Assembly: GCA_037178675.1 (NCBI GenBank)
Contig: JAYMGJ010000590.1
Location: 1 to 31,267 of the forward strand
Length of the DNA: 31,267 nucleotides
Origin: Scleroderma bovista
Taxonomy: Eukaryota > Basidiomycota > Agaricomycetes > Boletales > Sclerodermataceae
Direction of reading: 5' to 3'
Under the pieces are notes generated by a model. The model was not told where the DNA came from and did no database searches. It was given only the letters and a program-made list of their open reading frames with translations. The position numbers and the translations under genes are program-made. Every line of letters begins with the position of its first letter. Positions within the stretch are counted from its first letter, which is position 1. This document shows positions 1 to 8,056 of the stretch, piece after piece.

Positions 1-934
1 CATCTTTCTGGAGGAACAGACAGGTCTTGCCTAACTGTAGTGCATACATCTGGGGTACATTTTTGCGATGTGAGGTATTGTAACTGTCCAGATGCAGGAG
101 CTTCACATTTGCAGTTGGTCAAAGCAGGACTCTTCCCGGAAACTACAAAGGAACCTAGGACTGTATTCACCTTCCAAGTATTGGATGACTTCATTATGGA
201 TAATGTGGAGTGCAGCACCTCTGCCATGAATTATTACAGCAAGCTTCGGCGAGTCACATCCAATGCATTTCCCAGCCTTGTACTGGTGAGTTCAAAGCAT
301 GATATTAAAGACCCGATGACACCACCAACACTGATCCAAGAACAGATACAGAGAGCTACTCAGGGTGTCGAGGATGTGGAGGCTGTTAAAGCTGTTGAAA
401 TGGCAAGGTTTTCATCCAGGATCTCCTGATCCCAAGAGGGGGGAATTGGTGCTGTTCTGTCCGGCATGCCCACAACCAGGAGTAAACATTCCATCCAGTG
501 AAGATGTAGACCTCTCGGAGTAAGTAATGTTTTATTTTTACTTGTACTTATTGAGCAGCTGCATGATATAGGTGGAAATATTCTAGGACCATCATGATGG
601 ATGGAAACTTCAAGGCCGAGCATATGCAGCCAAAGAATTCAGCTAATGAAGTTTGGCTCATGGACGGAATGGGATTCATGGTTACAATGCCGGAATATAA
701 GGATTATCTGGCCGGAACATTGAACCGGGTCGAGGTTTGTGATTGCACATGTTTACAATATGGTTCAGCATTGTAATGGAATTCACAGAAATCTGACTGT
801 AGCAACCATCAAGCAGTAAACCAGGCAAATGCTAAAAGAAATCAGCTGGCATCTACTGGAATTGGCGGGTGTGCATGTGCGCAGCATGGATGCTTTGTAC
901 CCCATGCAATGGTTGACTTTCAGAAGGGAGAGCA
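1..934 (+). pseudogene. KDZ-superfamily transposase with CxC2 cysteine cluster, both ends missing
   Basis: Four exons join cleanly: 1-285, 341-519, 572-734 and 789-934, with introns 286-340, 520-571 and 735-788 (52-55 bp, GT..AG). A further donor GTATGT begins at 935. The reading frame is open from base 1, so the N-terminus lies outside the window. Visible blocks are CDVRYCNCPDAG and FTFQVLDDFIMDN, typical of the CxC2 cluster associated with KDZ transposases; LVLFCPACPQPGVNIP; MMDGNFKAEH, whose Asp is a likely catalytic residue of the RNase H-like fold; and STGIGGCACAQHGCFVPHAM. KDZ proteins mobilise DNA transposons in basidiomycetes and other eukaryotes. No stop or frameshift is seen, but a copia element begins 19 bp into the next intron and no further exon is found, so this copy is broken. 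Family assignment comes from motif recognition and is strong. Confidence 0.88.
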
Positions 935-953
935 GTATGTGCCAACATGTTGC

Positions 954-1241
954 TGTTGAAGTCGCACGTGCACCCGGCGTAAACCGTCGACGAAGTGCGC
1001 ACAAGACTGCGACCCATATTAGTGTAGACTTAGTAATAGTCCTCTTTAGAGTAGATATTACATGTCACACGTCACGCATCACAGTCACGCATCACACTAT
1101 TTGTTGTATATAAACAGCGGACATCGCTTATATAATATAACAGCTCTTAACCAGCTACTGCTACCATCACTGGTTGTGCACCCCACCCAACAGGTGAGTT
1201 GGAGTAGCAGTTCCTCTACATATATAGGTATTGCTTCAACA
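954..1241 (+). repeat. Copia 5' LTR
   Basis: The repeat is 288 bp, TG..CA. It carries a TATA box (TATATAAA, about 1108-1115) preceded by repeated GTCACGCATCACA-like motifs that may bind an activator. A consensus-like splice donor CAACAG/GTGAGT lies at 1193/1194, followed by T-rich sequence to the end. It differs from the 3' LTR at eight positions by eye, all of them transitions. It sits in a KDZ transposase intron. Confidence 0.95.
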
Positions 1242-1615
1242 GGTTATGAGCCCTGTGAGCGCACTGTGTGCAGCAATGCACCAGGCAGCACTCCAGCTCC
1301 CTGAGCGTCGCTTTAACTAGCTTGATGCTGTGGACCACAGTGAGCTCCTAGCTGAGCCCCTGCACAGCCACAAGGCGAAGTCGGTCAACGACTTGTGCCA
1401 GACAGTGAGCTCCTAGTTGAGCACCTGTACTGCCACAGGCGAAGTTCGTCGATGACTTGTGCCAACCATGGCGAACATCATCGACGACTTGCGCTGGCAT
1501 GACCTAGTCATGCGCTAGCTGTTGACAGAAGTGCTTTCACTAGCACTCAGGTGTTTCTTCTTTTCTTGCTTGTCCGTTGTCGCATTCACTTGCTGACTCC
1601 GTTGACACCCAACAG
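1194..1615 (+). other. Possible leader intron of the copia element
   Basis: A donor GTGAGT at 1194 inside the LTR and an acceptor CCCAACAG ending at 1615 would remove the end of U5, the primer-binding site and the leader. The gag ATG would then lie 10 bases into the next exon. At 422 bp it is much longer than the roughly 50-bp introns seen in host-type genes here. Drosophila copia makes a spliced subgenomic gag RNA, which makes this plausible. This is inference from splice-site sequence only. Confidence 0.35.
1242..1253 (+). other. Primer-binding site matching the initiator tRNA-Met anticodon arm
   Basis: GGTTATGAGCCC follows the 5' LTR directly. Its complement, GGGCTCATAACC, is the anticodon stem-loop of initiator tRNA-Met with its CAU anticodon, not the CCA-ending 3' acceptor stem used by most retroelements. 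That matches the half-tRNA priming known for Drosophila copia and yeast Ty5. Confidence 0.75.
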
Positions 1616-1624
1616 AATATCACC

Positions 1625-2644
1625 ATGTCCAGCACTCTCGACAAGATGGTTCCCGTGTTCACTGGCTCCAACTGGCAGCAGTGGCACACCTCTATGCAGG
1701 CCTACCTCCGGGCACAAGGCCAATGGTACGTTTACTCGACGATGCAACCCGCTGACAGCCACGATGACCGTAAGGAGTGGGACGACAACACCGAGAGAGC
1801 GCTCGGTAACATCACCTTGCGCCTCGCCCCCTCCATCCAGGTCGCTGTCTTGAATCTCGACAGCATTAAGGAAGTCTGGGACCACCTGAAGAAAAACTTC
1901 GGCGCCCCCAGTATCGGCTCCGCTTACGCTGAGCTTAGCAAGCTCCTTTTGACTACCATTCCCACTGGCTCCCATCCCGCTCCGGCTATCACCAAAGTGC
2001 TTAGCCATTTCGCTTATCTCAAAGACGCCGGCTTCGAGTTCCCTGCCCCTGTGCAGGCAATGATCATTCTATGCAAGCTCCCCCCTACTATGGGGGTCGT
2101 AGCTCAGATACTCAGCCAAACGTCGCCGGACGAGATCAAAAACCTCAAGCCTGACGGGATTGTCAAGGCCGCCACACTCTCATTCAAGCAGAAAGGCGCC
2201 TCTTCACACGCCGGTGGTAAGGGCCCCCAGGCCAATAAGCTTAGCGCTGTGAAGCGCAAGCCAGCTGACCCCAAGTTCGCCCAGCAGCAGCAGCAGCAGC
2301 AAGGCGGGTCCAATGGCGGTGCGAGTGGAAATGCTCCTGCCCAAGGACAGGGAGGCCGCACTTGATGCGGCGGCAAGAAGGCTCGCGCTCGCCGCGAGAA
2401 CGCCCAACAGGCTGCCTTTGCTACATACGTCCACTACGATGGACCAGAGCCCACCGTTGACCCTCACGCCTTGGCCCACACTCCCGGTGCTGCCCACTAC
2501 GGCCCCCCCGCATTTGAAAACACTATCAAGGCCTTCGACTTGGCACACTGTCTGGGGGTAGAGCCCTCCTGCCAGACCATCCACACCCTCGACCAAGTTG
2601 TGTCGTTGGCAAGTGCGAACCTGGACCAGCAACCTCCTCGTTGA
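1625..2644 (+). pseudogene. Copia gag (UBN2-type), with in-frame TGA
   Basis: From the ATG at 1625 (chosen because MSSTLDKMVPVFTGSNWQQW is the usual start of this gag type and it follows the putative leader acceptor) the frame runs 246 codons to a TGA at 2363-2365. It then stays open in the same frame to a second TGA at 2642-2644. The capsid-like domain includes TGSNWQQWHTSMQAYL and VWDHLKKNFGAPS. A CAG run near 2282-2301 encodes polyglutamine. After the first stop comes a basic segment (GGKKARARREN). A read-through residue, possibly Arg from CGA, is likely at the first TGA. Gag would form the particle; this copy is truncated. Confidence 0.85.
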
Positions 2645-3480
2645 AGTGCCCTTGTCTCGAGGAGCGCATCACGATGTATGAGGAGGATGCCATCTCCCTT
2701 GGGGATGATGAACCCTTCGCCGACGATGAGTTCGACAAAATCGACGCAATGGTCCTCGACCGCTACAACGCAACGTCGATGGCGATGGGTGCGGAGGCCA
2801 GCCTCTTCAGGCAAGTACCTTCTGCATGCATGCTGACCGACACTGACACGCTCCCTTTACATGTGCGCTTTACGCCGTCACTGTATATAGCGAGTAGTAA
2901 CTACAATTTGTCATGTCGTGTCTCCTCGAGAAATGCATATATTTGTTTGTGTTCGAATAATGCACGCTGTGCTGGCTGTAAGGGAAAAATGGTCGACGAT
3001 AGCGAACTATCTGGTGCTTTCTGGCTACTAGACTCTGGCGCATCACGACACTTTACCGGTGACATAGGTGATTTCGCCTCCTACAATGCGCTAAAGCGAG
3101 CGCACTACGCCAAAACCGCAAATGGTGTAGCACTAATTGCTGGCATTGGCACGGTATTACTCTGGTGCCTAGACCACAACTCAGGGGATGAGAAAGTTAT
3201 CACACTCACCCAAGTGCTCCATATGCCAGGCGCTACTGCACGCCTTATTTCTATGGGCGAAATGCTCCAGCGTAACTACAAAGTCACTGGCGATAAGCAA
3301 GGCATTAGCCTCACTCATAAAGCTGAACGCCTATGGTTTGGGCCAGACCCAGAAGACGATCGCAACATCATTTTTGGGATTAGATCTATCCTGATAATTA
3401 GATCTAACTACATTGCCTCCGTGAGCAAAGTTGATTACAACATTATGCACTGGAGATTTGGGCACCTGTCATATCCATAC
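2641..3480 (+). pseudogene. Copia protease and GAG-pre-integrase fragment
   Basis: This frame is offset from gag. It contains WLLDSGASRHFTGD near 3024-3065, the retropepsin active site of copia elements, and VDYNIMHWRFGHLSYP near 3431-3477, the start of the GAG-pre-integrase zinc-binding domain. Homology stops abruptly at about 3478; the rest of the open frame to 3531 is read from unrelated gypsy-like sequence. The stretch 2820-2990 between gag-like and protease-like parts looks non-homologous to normal pol and may be decayed. No functional product is expected. Confidence 0.8.
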
Positions 3481-4680
3481 TTTTCCAGTCGCAACTCTGG
3501 TCTAACCATGGCCCGCCTGACCTCTCCTTAGGCATAGATGCAACTCCGGATCTAGTCCAGCCATCTCCAGCCCTATAGCTGCACTCCAGCTCAACTCTGG
3601 TCACTACGTCCATCTCCGCCTCAGGACTAACCCCTGTCTTCTTACAGACAGATCCGCAGTCTAACTCCTCCGTGTCGGACCTGTACCTACCACTAGTCGC
3701 TACTCCAGTTTCAGTCCAGCCACTCCCTTAGCCTTGTCTGCGACGTAGCCCAACTCCGGCTGGTACATCCAACTCCGGCTCAGTTCTGCTCCTGCTCCTG
3801 CTCCACTTCCTCTGTCAGGTCCACCAAAGGCTTAGGACATTTCCATGTCCAACTCCGGACCTTCCTCCGGCTACTCCGCCCTTCCTCCACCTGTGCACTC
3901 CCTCCGCTCTTGCACTTCCTCCGGTCCCACTTCCTCCGGTCCTGGACATCGGTCCGGACTTAACATTAGTTAAGTCCACCTCTGACCCTTACCTGTCCTC
4001 TTCCAACCTAGTTCCCTTGTCCCTGCTTTTCCTCTGTCATCCCTGTAACTCTAGTTCCCCGTGTCTGCTTCCGCTGCGGTTTATTTTCCTGTCCCTGCTT
4101 TATTTTCTTGTACCTGGTTTATTTTCCTGTCTGCTTCTGCTCCATCCCTTGTCTCGACATTAAGGTGTTTACTTGTCACCGTATATACTCACCTTAGTTT
4201 CATTACTATATAAACTACCGTACTCCGGCCTAGTAGTCCTTAGATCAAATCTCGACTAAGATACTCCCCACTCTGTACTACCCATTATGCTCTCCTAATC
4301 CATCTGTTCATCTGAACTCCTGAACTCCGGCCAACTCCGGCCTCTGTCCTATCTTGTCCCCTTGGTCCTATGTCCGATCCTAGCAAGTCTCCTACTTGCA
4401 TGAGGGCAAAAGCCACCTCTGTCCCAGACTCGACGCTAGACCTCTCAGGACTTATCCCACCTCTGGGATGTCCTTCGCTCCAGACAAGCTGTGCTCAACT
4501 CTGGACCACTTTCCCGCAGTCCGGACTTACTCCGCAAAAACCCAGACTTACTCCCTGTGCTTCTCTAGTGCCCGGACTTCGTTCGTTTGACCCGGACTTG
4601 ACTCTCCGCACTAACTAGCACCTACTAGTGTCTGGACTTACCTCCTCATTAGTTCCCTGCACCTCTGGACCTCCTAGTAA
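3481..4680 (+). repeat. Gypsy-LTR-like segment lodged in the copia element
   Basis: The 1.2 kb is rich in CAACTCCGG and related motifs. It shares several blocks with the leader of the gypsy element at 19015-19708: ATGTCCAACTCCGGA.C, TTTATTTT-containing pyrimidine runs, and a block around GTTTACTTGTCACCGTAT found at about 4166-4184 and again near 19339-19357. A TATA-like TATATAAACT lies near 4207. It replaces copia integrase and most RT. Exact termini and a target duplication were not found, so it could be a solo LTR plus deletion, or a recombination product. It holds no gene; the open frames at 4370-4618 are not convincing. Confidence 0.65.
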
Positions 4681-4739
4681 GATTGTTGAGGAGAACCGGT
4701 CTTGACAGCACCCCTCAAAGGAAGTACTCCGATGTGCAC

Positions 4740-6210
4740 AAAAACATACGCAGCACTTCCCAGAGATTCACTTTCCTACTGAGGAGAGAACCTAAAGAGT
4801 TCCTCCGAATGCGAATCACTTGCAAAGGTCGCGCTATCCACCTGGATCAATGCGCGTACCTACAAAAGGTCATCGAACGCTGCGGCATGCTCAATGCAAA
4901 GTCCACAAGCACCCCACTGCCGGCTGGCTATTATGCCACCAAAAATACAGAGCCTGTTGATGCGGAACTCCGCTCCCGTTTCCAGACGGTTATTGGGTCC
5001 CTTCTGTACCTTATGTTAGGCACTAGGCCTGACATTGCCTTTGCAGTCACCCATCTCTCGCACCATGCCGCGAATCCATCCCAGGACCACCTATCCAAAG
5101 TGCTTTATATTTGTCGCTACTTGATTGGTACACCTAACTATTCCCTAGTGTACAATGGTGGATCCGGTGCTGGCCTGATTGCATGCACGGACTCAGATTG
5201 GGGATCAGACCCTACCTCTCGCCTCTCGCAGACAGGTTTCTACCTGAAGCTCGCAGATGGCTTGATCAGTTGGACTTCTCGTGTGCAGAAGACTATTGCG
5301 TACTCGTCCACTGAGGCCAAATACATGGCTTTGAGCGATTGTGCTCGCCAAGTTACCTGGATTCGGAGTTTACTTGGTGAGCTCGGCTATAAGCTGAAAG
5401 CTATCCTGATTTGTGGTGATAATCAGGGGTCCATATTCATGGCATCCAACCCTGTAACGGAGCCTCACTCCATAGAGTTTAAAAGTCCAGTCCATAGGAC
5501 CGCAAAAAGACCAGAAACTGGACTGGACTGGACTGGTCGCAACTGGACTGCAGTTGCCAGTTGCCTACTTTTGAGAATGATGAAAAAGACTGGTTGCAAC
5601 CGGTTGCAACCGCATTATGTAAGCAATACATATATGGTATAAAAACCCCTATATTACAGGCTAATTTTGGCCTGCAGTGGGTCTTAAGGGGTGTAAAACT
5701 GATCTTTTTGGATGAAATATGGCACAAATAAATATATAATGACTTGTATATAATTACTACAGTCTATAAATAGTATTTAGATGCTATCTGACACACCTTT
5801 GATGTGAAAAACATCAATAAAATGCAAAAAAACCAGTTTTTTAGTGGTTTGGACTGGTTTTTTTTAGCAGTTTTGGACTGGTCTTTTTGAAAACCGGTTG
5901 CAACCACTTTGGACCAGTCTTTAAGCAGTCCATGAACCATTCCCAGGCTTCCAAAAGTGGTCCAGTCCGGTCCTCTTCCAAAAAAGGCAAAAAAACCGGA
6001 CTGGACTGGACTTTTAAACTCTATCGCTCCAAGCACATCGACATCCGCTACCACGGAATCCGCGAGTCAGTCGTGAAAGGTAATGTGGAGCTATTCTTCA
6101 TTGATGGTGCTGAGAATCCCGCCAATCTGCTCACCAAGAACTTACCCCGCGAGAAATTCGCAAAGTTCAGAGCTCAACTAGGCTTACAATTTCCCTCTGG
6201 CAGCATCTAG
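4740..6210 (+). pseudogene. Copia RT C-terminus and RNase H, split by a MITE
   Basis: The frame shows EPKEFLRMRITCKGRAIHLD and VIGSLLYLMLGTRPDIAFAV (RT connection), then RNase H motifs CTDSDWGSDP, YSSTEAKYMALSDC and ICGDNQGSIFMASNP. The coding sequence stops at 5472 and resumes at about 6024 with SKHIDIRYHGIRE and FFIDGAENPANLLTKN, ending at TAG 6208-6210. The intervening 551 bp is a MITE. Removing it and one copy of its target duplication restores the expected junction. The N-terminal RT part, with the catalytic Asp pair, is missing. Apart from the insertion the RNase H frame has no stop. Confidence 0.9.
5473..6023. mobile_element. hAT-like MITE, 551 bp
   Basis: Perfect 22-bp terminal inverted repeats (starting TAGAGTTTAAAAGTCC) lie at 5473-5494 and 6002-6023. 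They are flanked by an 8-bp target duplication, TCACTCCA at 5465-5472 and TCGCTCCA at 6024-6031, with one transition between copies. The interior is AT-rich and has no transposase. Both subterminal regions are rich in GGACTGGACTGG and GGTTGCAACC-like motifs. An 8-bp duplication and a TAGAG terminus fit the hAT superfamily. It interrupts copia RNase H codons, so it is younger than the copia insertion. Confidence 0.88.
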
Positions 6211-6247
6211 CGCCTTATTCGCTGAAGTGCTCTATGTGCAGCACAGC

Positions 6248-6256
6248 GAGGGGGAG
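6248..6256 (+). other. Copia polypurine tract
   Basis: GAGGGGGAG lies immediately before the 3' LTR, the expected priming site for plus-strand DNA synthesis. Confidence 0.8.
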
Positions 6257-6544
6257 TGTTGAAGTCGCACGTGCACCCGGCGTAAACCGTCGACGAAGTG
6301 CGCACAAGACTGCAACCCATATTAGTGTAGACTTAGTAATAGTCCTCTTTAGAGTAGATATTACATGTCACACGTCACGTGTCACAGTCACGCGTCACAC
6401 TATTTGTTGTATATAAACAGCGGACATCACTTATATAATATAATAGCTCTTAACCAGCTACCGCTACCATCACTGGTTGTGCACTCCACCCAACAGGTGA
6501 GTTGGAGTAGCAGTTCCTCTACATATATAGGTATTGCTTCAACA
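6257..6544 (+). repeat. Copia 3' LTR
   Basis: The repeat is 288 bp and aligns without gaps to 954-1241, with eight transitions (about 97% identity by eye). It abuts the palindromic repeat region exactly at 6545. Confidence 0.95.
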
Positions 6545-7830
6545 AATGATGACTGTGCCGGACTGGTAATGGTGCCGGAGTGTTGACTGGGCCAGACTAA
6601 TGATGGTGCCGAAGGGTTGATTGTGCCGATGGAGTGTTGATTGTGCTGGCCTGTTGACTGCTGGGATGTGGATCCTGCCGGAGTGTTGACTGTGCCGCAA
6701 GGTTGCTTGTGCCGGAGTATTGATTGTGCTGGCCTGTCAACATTATGGCAGAGTCAACACTGTGGCACAATCAACCCTCTGGCACAATCACTGTTCTGGC
6801 TCAACATTGTGGCAGAGTCAACCCTGTGGCACAATCAACCATTCAGCACATTCATCACTCTGGCACAGTCAACAGTTCGGCACAATCAACAATTTGGCAC
6901 TATCATCATTGTGGCACACATTGCCGGAAGCATCCTGACATGCCACTACACAACAGCATGATTGATGCTAGATTAGTTCACACTGCCAGAATTATAATTG
7001 TGCCAAACTGTTGAATCTGCCAGAATGATAAATGTGCCGGAATGATAAATGTGCCGGAATGATAAATGTGCCGCACAATTACATGTGCCGGAGTACACAG
7101 CAATCGGTGATGTTCACTCCATGGATGCCATTGCCATTGAGGCACCGCACACCTTCACTTGGACAGAACCAGCAGAGCAAGAGAGATGTGATTGCAGCTA
7201 TTCCTGTGGGTGGTCAATGCGGATCAAGTTGGAACCAACTGTCGACACTGAAAATGATGAGAAGCTTGCACAAGCTGCATCAGCCTTGAGGAGAAACCGT
7301 CGCTGATGAGTGGTCCATATGCACACACCTGCAGAAGGAAGAAAAGTAGCTGGGGAGGAAGAGAAGTGTACCCAGTGCATGGAGAGAGATTTACTGTGTG
7401 CTGTCCAGGTCGAACATGCTGTTGTGTAGTGGCATGTCAGGATGCTTCCAGCAATGTGTGCCACAATGATGATAGTGCCAAATTGTTGATTGTGCCGAAC
7501 TGTTGACTGTGCCAGAGTGATGAATGTGCTGAATGGTTGATTGTGCCACAGGGTTGACTCTGCCACAATGTTGAGCCAGAACGGTGATTGTGCCAGAGGG
7601 TTGATTGTGCCACAGTGTTGACTCTGCCGTAATGTTGACAGGCCAGCACAATCAATACTCCGGCACAATCAACCTTGCGGCACAGTCAACACTCCGGCAG
7701 GATCCACATCCCAGCAGTCAACAGGCCAGCACAATCAACACTCCATCGGCACAATCAACCCTTCGGCACCATCATTAGTCTGGCCCAGTCAACACTCCGG
7801 CACCATTACCAGTCTGGCACAGTCATCATT
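6545..7830. repeat. Large palindrome of GTGCCG-type repeats
   Basis: The left arm (6545-6960) and right arm (about 7415-7830) are near-perfect reverse complements of about 416 bp around a spacer of about 450 bp. Each arm is itself made of degenerate 16-17 bp units of the type GTGCCGGAGTGTTGACT. These run in one orientation to about 6735 and in the opposite orientation afterwards (GTCAACACTGTGGCACA). The spacer begins with three tandem copies of GTGCCGGAATGATAAAT-type units near 7030-7080. Such iterated short motifs resemble subterminal transposase-binding repeats of DNA transposons. ORFs called in this area are low-complexity reads of the repeats. Confidence 0.85.
7085..7440. other. Unrecognised gene-like segment in the palindrome spacer
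   Basis: This non-repetitive segment lies between the arms. A diverged inverted copy occurs at 7855-8056, continuing at 10158-10195 beyond the long LTR insertion. On the plus strand one frame reads GW.MRIKLEPTVDTE here and GW.THIKMEPTVDTE in the copy (read on the minus strand). Both are followed by a shared MSGPYAHTCRR in other frames. Reading frames do not stay aligned between copies, so it may be a decayed exon or non-coding. No family recognised. Confidence 0.4.
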
Positions 7831-8056
7831 CCAGCACAGTCCTACCTCAGAGCGTGCTCGACCTGGACAGCACACAGTAAATCCCTCTCTTTGCACTGTG
7901 TCCACTTCTCTTCCTCCCCAGCTACTTCAAATCCTTCTGCAGGTGTGTGCATATGGACCACTCATCGGCAACAGTTTCTCCTCAAGGCTGATGCAACTCA
8001 TGTGAGCTTCAGTGTCGACAGTAGGTTCCATCTTGATGTGCGTTGGCCACCCCCAG

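Larger units (their letters stand above)
954..6544 (+). mobile_element. Degenerate Ty1/copia LTR retrotransposon with nested insertions
   Basis: Two 288-bp LTRs (954-1241 and 6257-6544) begin TGTTGAAG and end CTTCAACA. Between them, in order, are a primer-binding site, copia-type gag, a retropepsin motif, a GAG-pre-integrase segment, the C-terminal end of reverse transcriptase, RNase H and a polypurine tract. The integrase core and most of RT, including the catalytic YVDD region, are absent, and about 1.2 kb of gypsy-LTR-like sequence occupies that place. A MITE splits the RNase H end. The bases flanking the two LTRs (GTTGC before, AATGA after) do not form a target-site duplication, so one flank was probably rearranged after insertion. 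The element cannot encode its own proteins. Confidence 0.93.

Noticed and set aside
4370..4618. Plus-strand ORFs in the gypsy-LTR-like segment
   Set aside because: Composition follows the CTCCGG-rich repeat, no domain is visible and the segment matches non-coding LTR/leader sequence.
6641..7668. Several ORFs on both strands over the palindrome (Cys/His/Asn-rich)
   Set aside because: They are translations of the 17-bp repeat in different frames; the same peptides appear on both strands because the region is inverted.
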